Below, in pieces: positions 52,105 to 62,342 of a stretch of 64,000 nucleotides of DNA (positions are counted from its first letter, which is position 1; every line of letters begins with the position of its first letter). The translations under genes were made by a program, and so were the position numbers. Under the pieces are notes generated by a model. That model was not told the DNA's origin. It was given only the letters and a program-made list of their open reading frames with translations, and ran no database searches. The DNA comes from Tolypocladium sp. Sup5 PDA-1 (lineage: Eukaryota > Ascomycota > Sordariomycetes > Hypocreales > Ophiocordycipitaceae). The DNA is taken from assembly GCA_000750105.3 (NCBI GenBank), contig JPHH03000005.1, positions 186,001 to 250,000 on the forward strand, written 5' to 3'.

Positions 52105-52978
52105 CAGTTTTTCCAGGAAGACTGGTTGGATGGACAAGATCCTCTTCAAATTATGGAGGTGTCCGCCGAGGTTGGCATGAGGCAACAGGAGGACTACTGA
52201 CTTTTCATGTTTTTTTGTTTTCTTTTTCCTTTTATCTTTACTTGATGCGCGATGTCTGTTTTCCTCTAGAATTCTTTTATTCCATAGTTGCTCTTGATTA
52301 ATTTTGAATCTGTATACTTCACGAACCTGACTTGGGCTCACTTGGAAGACCGTATGGACTCGGGACAGACGCGTTCGTAACGGATCGAGGCATGGCCCGA
52401 GCGACATGCATCATTTCGTCGAGGACATGTCTCACAGTGAGTGCCAGTCCCCGGACACCGGACCAATTCTTTGTCGTCATTTTTCCCCCGGCCTCAGCAG
52501 GGGTCTGTCTACGCGTAGAGGTGGGAAATGGTCAGCTAGAACCTAAGCGATCGCCCACGATGCCATACCAACGCAGTCGACGCGTTTACTACCGTATGCC
52601 GCGTGGATAATCCGCCGACATGTTGTGGCAGAGGTGCTGTAGCCTCGGGCTGAAGATAATGCCAGTTGGTTTGTACCTCAGGATTTGAGCTGACAACTCA
52701 TTCAGGTAGGGAAGGCCGAGGAAACCCAACACTACACGTGAGCACTTCATTTCAACACATCATGAAAATACAAGTACTTATGCATTCTAATAGTCGCGAG
52801 AATGCCAAGATACTGGTACTGCGCCCGCGCAACGTCCATGTTGCCCGAGTCGTCACTGATCCTTGGTTGCGTTCTACGCGCTGGTTGGAAGTTATACTTT
52901 TGAAAACGTGCAAGCTGCTGAGGGAACCCTCCAACTGCGAGACGAACCAATATTCCAAGCACAAACGCTGCTGGCCTT
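52105..52978. other. 3' flank of simA, convergent with the F-box gene
   Basis: There is no recognised gene here. A T-rich stretch (about 52204-52240) follows the simA stop by about 100 bases and may be part of its 3' untranslated region. The remainder separates the convergent 3' ends of simA and the minus-strand F-box gene. Confidence 0.5.
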
Positions 52979-54481
52979 TTATGGATTCCACACGAGCGGC
53001 TCCCAGAGCTCAAACTCGTCATTGGCCGGCAATTGGTGTTCGGCGTCGTCGTCGAGACCTTGGATCCACGCCTGTCCACCGAAAACGGGCTTGACAGCTT
53101 CCTCACACCTGAAAACGCTCCGAGTCGCTTCCATAGAAAAGGGTCCGTAGTGGCTGGAGTTGAAGTACGCGTCGTCCCAGAACTCGGTAACTAGGTTTGT
53201 GCTTTCGCGGGCGCTTTCATCCTCTCCGGCACTGACGCTCTCGCTGCTTGGTCTCTCACAGGTCAGATCCCACCGGACGCGAAAGAATAAACCGGGTTTC
53301 TGCTGCTGCATGGTCAATGACTGTATCGTATCATAAAGCTGTCCCATTGTGACGCCCGTGTCGAAGTCACCAGCATCGTTCTGCGGAGGCGTGACGGAGT
53401 CGACGAGACAGCGGTGGCCCGCCGCGGTGATGGTGAAACAATCCAGCCAAGTGAATCCGAGGAAAGGCGGCGGGGGCTGTGAGACAAGCATGCGTCTCCA
53501 ACTCGCACCAGCCCTGGTAAAGCTGCGCTGACGACAGGTTGGGTCGACGTCGAGCACGCTGCCGGTACTTGCTTTGAGGCGAGGCAAGGCTTGCGGCGAC
53601 CAGGGTAGCTTCCAGAAGTATTCGGCACGCCGGAAAGGGTACTTGTCCACTTGACAATCACTCAGGTTGAAGAATTGGTCGCCAAAGGCCTCCTGAAGAA
53701 GAGGGTTGATACAGGGTCGTTCACCAGGCTTCGTGTGAAGGCTTCGGTCGGCCTGGAAGAAAGACGCTTTTCGGAGCATAGGCGAGTGATTCAGGGTCTC
53801 CAACCAGAAGCTGCAAACTCGTGGAGCAGAGGTGATGCGAGACTTCAGGTCGAGATGAAGCAGAATGAGCTCAAGGAGCTCAGGGGTCCTTAGCACCGAC
53901 GCCGTCGCCTGCAACTGCGATTGCGATTGCGATTGCGATTGGGATTGGGATTGGGATTGGGATAGGGATAGGGATAGTGACTTGGTTGATCGAGGTGTCG
54001 AGGCCGAGGCTGGTCCCGCCTCGCTCGAGGAGAGACGACATCCCGTAGCATCGCATGTTTGGGCATGATTCAGGGAGCGCGGAGGGTAAGCAGCCGGTAT
54101 GAGGGTGCGAACCCTCCGGGATGGCAGCTGCTCACCATGCAGGACCACGATGGGACCATCCTCGACGATTGCTCTCTCTAGCAGGAGCGAGTAATCCGCA
54201 GCGGTGAGCTCAAACACCTCAATGGCTTGCGCCTCCGGCTTCTCTTCTTCTTCCTTGTTCTTCGAGGCGGTCCTCGGGGCCGTGGTTGTCCACACCGACT
54301 TGGGCGACTGCTCTAGGCATAGAAGCCCTCGAAGCTGATCGGGTTGGTAGACGGCGCTTTCTGGGTCCGACAAGATTGGGAACGTCTCCCCGCGTGGCGC
54401 CTCCATAGTAGGCGCCAGGTCAGACAGACTGTGCGGAGTATAAAGGCCATGCTGTCGATGCACATCGTTGGCCATGGCCAT
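52979..54481 (-). CDS. F-box domain protein with an expanded Ser-Gln repeat
   Basis: This is a single-exon frame of 500 residues starting MAMANDVHRQ. A degenerate F-box lies at about residues 190-240 (LRTPELLELILLHLD, then RVCSFWLETLNHSPMLRKASFF-type sequence). This arrangement is common in filamentous ascomycete proteins, and F-boxes usually bind Skp1 in SCF ubiquitin ligases. The roughly 165-190 stretch is an SLSLSQSQ-type run encoded by a hexanucleotide repeat. The N-terminal part contains an acidic and basic low-complexity patch (KNKEEEEKPEA). The C-terminal half (for example FLGFTWLDCFTI, FWDDAYFNSSHYGPFSMEA) resembles the conserved tail of such proteins but gives no catalytic motif. It has no known role in cyclosporin synthesis and may be a bystander gene. 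An additional upstream exon is possible. Confidence 0.7.
   Translation of the reverse strand: MAMANDVHRQHGLYTPHSLSDLAPTMEAPRGETFPILSDPESAVYQPDQLRGLLCLEQSPKSVWTTTAPRTASKNKEEEEKPEAQAIEVFELTAADYSLLLERAIVEDGPIVVLHGEQLPSRRVRTLIPAAYPPRSLNHAQTCDATGCRLSSSEAGPASASTPRSTKSLSLSLSQSQSQSQSQSQSQSQLQATASVLRTPELLELILLHLDLKSRITSAPRVCSFWLETLNHSPMLRKASFFQADRSLHTKPGERPCINPLLQEAFGDQFFNLSDCQVDKYPFRRAEYFWKLPWSPQALPRLKASTGSVLDVDPTCRQRSFTRAGASWRRMLVSQPPPPFLGFTWLDCFTITAAGHRCLVDSVTPPQNDAGDFDTGVTMGQLYDTIQSLTMQQQKPGLFFRVRWDLTCERPSSESVSAGEDESARESTNLVTEFWDDAYFNSSHYGPFSMEATRSVFRCEEAVKPVFGGQAWIQGLDDDAEHQLPANDEFELWEPLVWNP
53917..53978. repeat. Hexanucleotide coding repeat in the F-box gene
   Basis: About ten 6-bp units pass from GCGATT through GGGATT to GATAGG on the plus strand and encode alternating Ser-Gln, then Ser-Leu, on the minus strand. 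The three successive unit variants suggest stepwise expansion. Confidence 0.9.
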
Positions 54482-55508
54482 GGTGAGTCCCTTTTGCGAT
54501 CCAGGTAAGGGAGATCTCGTAGGGTCGAATTAAGGCAGGATACGAAAAGGCAAAAGGGTTCGTCGTGCAGCGAGCGAGCGGTTGCAAGGCACAAATCCGA
54601 TCAGAAGCATCAATGCCTGTACCGCAGCGCCCCACAAGGCTTCGCGCGCCCCTGAAGGTTGGTGTCAGAAGAGGCGGCTCTTCCGTGCTGTCGAATGGTC
54701 ACGAATTGAGGTGAAAAAGAGGCTCGTTACGCAGTCAACTGTGCGATAGAATTGATGATGATCTCGTCACTGATTGTGCCCTTGTTGACCGTCTGTACAG
54801 CTGTTGAAGCTGTTGAGGGAAAAGTCTGCATCGCGAGGTCACGTGCAGTCTACTTTTACAGGCGTTGAGTGGAGCCCTCAATCTGACAGTTGGGGCACAG
54901 GATTGTGACACCACGGTCACTCTAAAAACCTCCTTGAATCCGAGATTTATCAGCAGCCTACAATATAACTTTACTTGGATTTAGCTTATACTAGGTTGCA
55001 AAAAAGAAAAAGAAAAGAAGAAAAAAAGTAATAATAACTACGCTTAAATTTATTAAGCACTTTAATATATGAATGGGGGCCCCGCAAGTCGCAGCGCCCC
55101 ACTTTGATGGAGCCTCACCGCCTAAGAATTCTGCCGCATCTCCGTAAAAGGGTTGCCCTAAGCTATCACACAAGTAGACAAGTAGATCATTGATTCATCT
55201 CACGACCAGATCGCTGCTACCTAGCTGCTAGACCGTTGTGCCATTCACTCCTACCACAACCACCTTGACAGCGGTCTCACGAAGCTAACTCACAAAGAAC
55301 CATCCCAGGGGCCGCAGCCTAACTCTATTACGTTCAAAGTTGCTCGTCCCCCCCTTCCTCGACACGGCACGGACCATGCATCCCAAACATGGTCCAAGCT
55401 TCGCTCACCATCAGGAGGTCGGTCCCATGTCCAAAGAGATGTCTCAGGCGAGAAAGCGCGCTACGCTACTACAATAATGAGTATGAAGCAAGGCAAGAGG
55501 AGGTATTT

Positions 55509-56027
55509 TGTTGAGGGAGAACGAACACACCAAAGGCCGAGTGCAACGATCGTCGTGTAAGTCGTAGAGTCAGTGCCTGCCCAAGAAGTCAGCTATTAGT
55601 CAGTGACACGAGTTGTCGTGTAAGTCAGTGCGCTGCTTGACGCGTAAGACAAGACGGGTATGTATCCCCGTGTAAGTCGGAGCGACGTTGCCGTGTATGT
55701 CAGAACATCAGAACAGCGGCGTATAGTCTATAAATCAACGCTTATGTGAACAGGTCTTTCGTGTCGTACAAGTCAAAGGTAAAAGGCAAGGAGAGGCGAC
55801 CACGGCCATCTCAAAATATAGGAGGAATTAGCTAGGATTTTTTATTATTAAAATCTCGAAAGCTCATGAACGTCACGACTTGCGTCGATGCGTGCATGAG
55901 GGACCATCTGTTCATAGGGACACAGACGTCTCTCTTATACCTACAGACTCGCTGGGCGTCCTAATGTTCCTCCACTGTGTTGTGTTTTCCGTTTTTCTGG
56001 TCAGGGGTCTGCACCAACACCCTAACA
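55509..56027 (+). mobile_element. Probable solo LTR
   Basis: The 519-bp segment begins TGTTGAGGG and ends CCCTAACA, so its ends form a near-inverted TGTT(G)AGGG pair bounded by TG and CA, as in LTRs. A TATAAAT box lies at 55729-55735 in the forward direction. Degenerate copies of CGTGTAAGTC occur at 55554, 55617, 55669 and 55692. I see no exact 5-bp target duplication (TATTT before, AAGTA after) and no internal retroelement genes, so the borders and the class are uncertain. Confidence 0.4.
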
Positions 56028-57831
56028 AAGTATGAACCCTAAGCCTCTTAAAATCCAGCTTGTTGAATTACTTTAAGATAAGAAATGCCGTATGATAATA
56101 CTTGACTTATAGTTCCTCTTTTAGCTTATAGGGCTACGGTACAGTAATCTCTTTCTAGATCACACCTATCTATCCCCTGCCAGCCTCTCTTCTTATGTGC
56201 AGTGCAGTATTATAGTTATAAAACGCCTACCGTATCAACTTAACTAATTCACACAACGCTAGAGTCTGGGCGCTGCGGAGGACTCTACATATTCTGCAGT
56301 TTCCGGTTAGCGGCGTCTCACATAATGACTTGATCGGAATTGCATCTAGCAGACTTTTCAGTACTCGTATGCCTCAACCAACCGAGGTTATCACGATACC
56401 GAAAATGCCCTCTATGGGATTTATTGATGTGGTCTGTATGTATGCGTGCGTGCAGAATTGTCTTGCCACCTGTCAGGCAGCTAATAAATTAGACGTCATA
56501 TAGGACTTTGCAGACGCCGCCTGCTTTGAGATTAGATAGCAATACCGTCTCTAATACCGCGAGCCCTCGAGCCCTGGTGTTATAACCGGCATTTCCCTTA
56601 TAAATGAGGGCATCCACTACGGCTAGATAAGAGAGCGAAGTCGTTATAAGGTAGAGGCCATTATGCAATAGGGAAAAGAGTGTTAGTGCCGAATTGAGCG
56701 CCGGGGCAAGCGTTAGAGTTAAAGCAGGTCACTTGCAGGGGTTATGTCCAATAAAACGCTGCGCTTTTGTAGGTACTTTGATTTATTAGTAAAGCCCACT
56801 ATGATAGAAGTCTCAGCAGTACAAGTCGCAACTTCTATCTTGCTGACACTAAGCGTTAGGCGGCATGTACCTTTAGGTCACCCGGGGGGAAGTGGGGCCC
56901 GCGACCTGCTTGCTCCTTTACCGCACTCAAAGGGATAAGGGTACTTGAGCTGGGTGGACCGGGAATCGAAGCTCGGTTCCCCCTATTGGTTCGATGTGTG
57001 GCCGAGCTGGGGCTCCCCGCAGCGCCAAGGTCACTAGCGCTGTGTGAATGGTTGAGTTGACACGGTACTGTAGATCTTAGCTTCTCTTAGTACAGAGTAG
57101 TCGCGGGGGTCACTGCTTCTGCTCTCCTACTCGTAGGCACACTTGACACATTGTAACCCCTGCGGGCCGACCCGTGTTGGTTGGTTCGTAAATGAGCCTA
57201 TCGCGAACAGCCTCAGAGGTCGCGTATCATCGGAACACAGAAGTGCCAAGGGGGGTTGACAGGGATTCGAGATGATGACTACAGGAAGCATATACTACAT
57301 ATGCATTATCCACTGGTGGCTCAACTACACACCGATGGGTCAAACCGCAAATATTGTGCCCTTTTTTTTTGCTGTGGGGTGAGGGCAGCCGTTTCCGCGT
57401 CTGGGTCCTATGAGCATCACCTTCCAAAAAGCGGTTGGTAGCAAGCGGTGCCGAGCCCGCGGTTGTACGAAGGAGTATATACGATACGGATGCGCAATAT
57501 GACAATGCGGAGGTGAAGATACTTTCCAAGGCGGGGCGAACCACGGTACCTCCCTTTGTATGGGCCTTACATTCCGACATAGCCAAGTGGCAAAGGTAAG
57601 AGCTAATTCCTGCAGGAAGCGCCCAGTCCACCGGCAGGTGTATCCTTGTCGTAGGATGACCATCCTATGCTGTCTTTTTTGTAGCTCCTACCAATTTTCA
57701 TGCTCGACCGGTGCCGCTCACAGCAAGTCGTATGGTACGACCAGGGGAGCTACTCCTCGTCTGACTAAGACCGATCGTACATGAAAGATCCTTGCCATTC
57801 GTCCTGGCACTGCCACGAAGCGGGAATATGA

Positions 57832-57840
57832 TACTCCGTA
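57832..57840. promoter_or_regulatory. TACTCCGTA motif upstream of the bZIP gene
   Basis: This is a nine-base motif about 165 bases before the bZIP start. The same motif occurs in reverse complement in the simA/simB promoter (5864-5872) and again at 2926-2934. The sharing is directly seen, while a regulatory role is a guess, since this motif is frequent in ascomycete intergenic DNA. Confidence 0.3.
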
Positions 57841-58004
57841 CTCTGTATAAGTAACCAGATGGAGGCTTCGCACGCCGCAGAGGGCGTTTCCACCTGCCTG
57901 TATACCTTCCTTAAGCTTCTGGGGTGCCCACAACTATGTCCAGCCTGTTGCTCAACCAACAGGTCGACCAATAATCGATCAGACCTAGTGTGTGACCTGA
58001 CGCC

Positions 58005-59393
58005 ATGTCGTTCAAGAGGCCTTGCCCCGACTCAGACCACGAGTCGCCGCTTGGTCATCAAAGAGGAAAGAAGACAGAGCAGGGTCGTTTTCCTCAACGA
58101 GCCTATCGTGCGTACAGAGAGCTTGTCTTCCACCTCCCGTTCAAGCCCTTTTTCCCTTTTTTTTTACATTGACAATGTCATCCTTAGGTGAACGCCTCAA
58201 GGCCAAACTTGAAGGTCTTGAAGATGAAGTGCCGGCCCCGCAAGAGCTCTTCATTGATGCTGCACCAACACCGAGGTCAGAGATCATCAACCCTTCTCTT
58301 GACTCTAAGGCGGCTTCAACTACATATCCAGAAGTTGCGACACCAGCAGCTCATCACGATCTCATGACTGGCGCTGTTTTCGACCTTGGTGCGTCTGCAG
58401 CTTCAGATTTCTGCTTTGGGAGGAGCTGTTTGCTGACATGCATGATTGTGATTGTTAGCAAGTATAGACGCAGCATATCCCTCAGAAGGATGTCTTGGCA
58501 GCCATCACATGGACTTTCAGACCGCCTCAGACTTTCACACTTCATTGTCTCCGCACGGCACATCTCTCTCGTTGGACCCGCGAAATGTTCCACGGAGACT
58601 ACAGGACGACTTCTCCGTCATAAACATCCCATCATATTTCGAGCGCAGCAAACCTGGTCCTCTCGAATATGTCCGTCCTGAGATACCCAGCCATGCCGCT
58701 ACAAACCCGCGTGGCGGAAGAAGCATTGACCGTGCTGCTCCCGTCCAGGACCGAATACGCCATATCGTGGATTCAGCCATCGAGGCCGGCTTCACAACTT
58801 TTGATGAAGCTATAGAGGCCTACTATACGGAAACCTTTGATGAGACTTCGCCACTAGATCGGGACCAGAGACTGAGCCGCAATCGGCGGTTACCCCGGCT
58901 GCTGGGTGCTTTGCGCGATGCTTCTAAGGACTGGAGTCATTGGGAGCGGCGAGGCTTTCAAGAACAGATCACTCAAGGCGCCGAGGATATTCTCGTCGAC
59001 GAGCTTGAGCTCTTCAGGAAGGAATACACAGACACTGCTTTTCTCCGAGAAATGACCACCTCGGAGCTGGGAGGAGGCCAGACCGCTGGAACAAGTCGAG
59101 GGTCGAGGAACAGGCGAACGTTCCAAGACAATGTGTGTGCTTTTCCCCCGGTCCTCCCGCCTCACAGTTCCCATCTCTTTTCCTCCTTGAAGCCTCTTTC
59201 CCTGCCTGAGAGCGATCGCACAAAAGGCAACTTTAGAACGGCCTGATACTGAACAATCTCGCAGCTCCCAAACCTATGGGCTTTGGCTACGACGCTTATA
59301 GCGAGGACAAATGCATCAAGGCATGATTCCGACTGCGAAGCAGTCCTGCGTATCATGGAGACTTTGTGCGCTTCGCGAAGTAATGGGTCCTGA
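58005..59393 (+). CDS. bZIP-type transcription factor, candidate cluster regulator (SimL-like)
   Basis: I reconstructed four exons: 58005-58107, 58188-58388, 58459-59132 and 59265-59393. The first two introns both begin GTGCGT and the third GTGTGT, and all end in AG. They join to 1107 bases, 368 residues and a stop. Splicing intron 1 creates PQRAYRERLKAKLEGLE, a bZIP basic region running into a leucine heptad (L37, L41, L44 area). The rest matches the C-terminal region seen in fungal secondary-metabolite bZIP proteins (AIEAGFTTFDEAIEAYYTE, LSRNRRLPRLLGAL, WSHWERRGFQEQI, then LPNLWALATTL in the last exon). Odd points are Gly and Pro where the usual basic region has Asn and Ala (GRFPQRAYR), and a zipper cut short by PAP. 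The T. inflatum cluster is reported to have a bZIP regulator, SimL, and position and type fit, but I cannot confirm identity. The last exon could instead splice onward at a GTAATG near 59381. Confidence 0.75.
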
Positions 59394-60529
59394 ACAACAG
59401 GTCAATGGTGTAATAACAGGAGAAACATCCCATACAGAGGGCCTCTGTAGCCAACGCAGCACGCAATTTGAAGACTGAAGAACCTACGGCCACATTGCTT
59501 GATTCCAAAGCGGCCAAAGGATCAATTGTGAGTCCAAAGCCTCCGAAGCAGGCAGCCAGCCCCAGCAGAAGAGCATGCCGCGCAAATATCTTGAGAACGG
59601 GGTGGTCACTCTCCCAGCGTTACTCTCGGTGTTGCTTGGCAGCCTCCCGGCAATTGTAAACACTCCTACTGCTTGATGCACCTCTCAACATTCAGATCAT
59701 CGAATCCAAGCAGAAGCATTGCGTTGCCTTGCACATAAGGTCTTGCCCTCATTGCGAACGTCAGTCGATCTGTCTCGTATGCTGTGTAGTATGCTCAGAT
59801 CGGCCAATGGCCTCGGTCTCACGTTGAAGCAGCAAACATGTCCATCGGCTCAACCTTCAAGGCTAGCGCCTTATGACCGATTGTTATCAATCTTCGGGAT
59901 GCGCAATGATGGCCCCTGCTGCAGGGACTTGGTTGCTCTAACAGCTCAGGGGAAAGCCATTTAGTCAGTACAGCTTGAAGAAGAACATCTCTTCGAACAT
60001 ACAACCTGGCTTTCTCACAGGCTAGAACGAGCCGAGAAATCGATAAAGATACATCACGCTGTTCCCCGATTACATGTGCATTTATATGCGGCAACACGGC
60101 GGACCACTTGCCATCCCCTCAAGACGCCCCTTACTCTCTATGAGAACGCAATTCATAGCTCTTTACCAAGTCCTCGTTTTTTTGGACAGTAGTCATAGCT
60201 TCATTTTTCTTGCAGAATGAGGCGGTAGCCTCATTGCTCCGTCCCCGATCTCCGTGCAGAAGGCTTTCCTTGGCAGAAATCAGTCTTAACGCGGCTGGGC
60301 ACTCTTCCAGACGAGGGAAGGCTTGAGGGCATTGACGCACGCCTGTCACGTCTGCCTCGGACTTGGACCTGGATTACTTGTGAGAGATGTTAAGCCGGCG
60401 GATGACATGGTTCTTGGGTATCGTATGCGTCACACTATGAATAGCGGTCTGACCAGTCCTCTCTTTTAGCCTGATAGGTAAGTCGGACCCCCCTACTTCC
60501 GGCACCCCTAACTTCCGGCACTATTTTAT
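59394..60529. other. 3' flank of the bZIP gene, possible coding remnant
   Basis: There is no convincing gene. A cysteine-rich open stretch near 59709-59800 reads KHCVALHIRSCPHC and then ICLVCCVVC. It could be joined to an upstream frame across a possible GTAAAC...TTCAG intron (about 59658-59697), but I cannot tie it to a family. At 60480-60525 the short phrase CTTCCGGCAC occurs twice (within CCTACTTCCGGCACCCC and CTAACTTCCGGCAC) right before an abrupt drop to AT-rich DNA. This could be the end of a transposon. Confidence 0.35.
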
Positions 60530-62342
60530 ACTAAAAAGTATCTTTTTCTTAATTCGATTATTTATTATATAAAATAGCCCTAGCCCTATAAAAATTATTC
60601 AAGGTATATATATATATTTATTAATTATCTAAGCCTATCTAATTAGACTATATAATTAACCGTCGGCTTCTTAGGGAAAACCTCTAAAGAGTAAAACCTA
60701 AGCGTCTTAACTCTATATCGTCCTTTATAATCTTCGAACTAGGATCGGTCTTACTACCGTCTAAGAAAAGGAGTTAAATAAGTCCCTTAGAATCCTATAT
60801 TACTAGCCGAGATCGGTCCTCTATTATATATATATTTATTAATTATCCGAGCATATCTAATTAGACTATAGAATTAACCGTCGGCTTCTTAGGGAAAACC
60901 TCCGAAGAGTAAAACCTAAGCATCTCGACTCTTAGTCGTCCTTCGTAGTCTTCGAACCAGGATCGGTCTCACCACCGTCTAAGAAAAGGAGTTAAACAAT
61001 TCCCCCAGGATCCCACATCATAAGCCGAGATCGCTCCTCTATCATATAGTTACCCGTGACCCCTGGCTTCGGTATCCGTCTTTCTATGCACTCTGAAGTC
61101 GGGATATCGTCGGTCTGCCTCGCTGGGGGCTACGGACATCCACCATCTCGTCGCCTCGCTCTTCCCCTTAGTCACTACTCGCGGAGGGACGCTCGTACTC
61201 GGGGCCACAGTAGTCCGACATCTATGCGCATCTCGTCGTGTCTAGAAGCAGGACACTCAGCCCCGGGCGCAGCTCTAGGTATCGGGGGTGACTCGGTGCT
61301 CGTTCACTGCTATTAGGCAATCAGACTCGCTCGCCGCTCGGCGAGAGCGGTTAGGGCCTCCTTCGTCTTTATCCCATGTTGCTGCCGGCCCGACCTCGTG
61401 ACTCGCCTTGCGCTACGCCCGTAGGCGTGACCTACTAATTTAGCCGCCTACCCACGAGTATAAAGCTCCCTCTTTCCCCCGCTCTCGCACCGACTTCTCT
61501 TTCCCTCCTTCATCATCATCACCCACTCTCCCGTTCGTCGCCCCTTCCCTTTGTTCTGCCCCCATTCCGACATCGTACTAACCTCTCGCAGACCTCAGTT
61601 GTCCTCTATTATATAATTGCCCGTAGCCCCTGGCTTCGGTATCTATCTTTCTATGCACTCTAAAGTTAGGATATCGTCGGTCTACCTCGCTAAGGGCTAT
61701 GGATATCTACTATCTCGTCGCCTTGCTCTTCCCCTTAGTTACTACTCGTTAAAGGATGCTTATACTCGGGGCTATAGTAGTCTAATATCTATGCATATCT
61801 CTTTATATATATTTAAGGTATATAATATTATATAATATAAATATATAAAATAAAAAGTAAGGATTTATAAATATCTAGCTTATAATTAATTATTTAAGAT
61901 ATTCTAGATAGAATATTAGTACTCTTATAGAGTTTATTAAGAAACCTTAATTAAGTCTTTAATTCCTTTATTAATTATATAAATTATTTATATATTTAAA
62001 GTTTTAAATTTAAGGCTTTAATAATATATATATACTTAAAAATATACTACTATATTATTTATAGCTTATATATATCTATATATAGCTAATTATAGAAATT
62101 CTATAATAATAATATAATAGAAAAAATTCAATTACTTATAAAATTCTATATAAGCTATTTAAAATTCTATACGAAATATTATATAATAAGATAACTTTTA
62201 AATATAGTAATAGTAATATATATTAATTATCTAAGCTTATTTAATTAGACTATGTAATTTATTATTATATCTCTTAGGGAAAACCTCTTCTAGGAAGAGT
62301 AAAACCTAAGTATCTTATCTTAGAACTTCTTTATTTATAATA
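60530..62342. repeat. AT-rich, RIP-mutated repeat block
   Basis: A unit of about 218 bp occurs in tandem (from about 60615 and 60833), with a further partial copy near 62219-62330. All copies contain the CTTAGGGAAAACC core. A second unit starting CCTCTAT and containing CCCCTGGCTTCGGTAT occurs at about 61030-61235 and again at 61600-61803. The two copies of this second unit differ almost only by C-to-T and G-to-A changes. That pattern is the signature of repeat-induced point mutation. Stretches such as 61803-62220 are nearly pure A and T. There are no intact genes. Confidence 0.8.
61440..61600 (+). promoter_or_regulatory. GC-balanced island with a core-promoter look inside the RIP block
   Basis: TATAAA (about 61459) is followed by a long pyrimidine-rich stretch with CATCATCATCACC, which looks like a fungal core promoter or an LTR promoter that escaped RIP. 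No open frame follows, only the mutated repeat copy at 61600. It could be a retroelement LTR fragment. Confidence 0.3.

Larger units (their letters stand above)
54482..58004. other. Long intergenic region between the F-box and bZIP genes
   Basis: There is no coding sequence I recognise here. Its left part should hold the F-box promoter and its right part the bZIP promoter, with TACTCCGTA at 57832-57840. The middle (about 54900-57000) is uneven in composition, with an A-rich stretch near 54997-55034, a probable solo LTR (55509-56027) and AT-biased remnants. Small open frames near 57.2-57.9 kb show no family resemblance. Confidence 0.5.

Noticed and set aside
6270..51876. Many open frames of 60-250 codons on the opposite strand or other frames of simA
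   Set aside because: They lie inside the coding sequence of simA, recur at equivalent places in each module and show no family resemblance, so they are shadows of a GC-biased repeated gene.
57240..57290. GGGATTCGAG phrase suggesting a tRNA T-loop
   Set aside because: No matching acceptor, D or anticodon stems can be folded on either strand.
58022..58681. 219-codon frame reading through the first bZIP introns
   Set aside because: It uses a different frame over exon 3 and misses the bZIP motif. The spliced model keeps frame over four exons and restores the family motifs.
60615..61040. Regularly spaced repeats that might suggest a CRISPR array
   Set aside because: The units are about 218 bp, in eukaryotic AT-rich RIP DNA, with no short repeat and spacer pattern.
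61056..61835. Two similar frames (61056-61316 and 61617-61835)
   Set aside because: Their likeness reflects the duplicated repeat unit, with RIP-type differences, and not a gene family.
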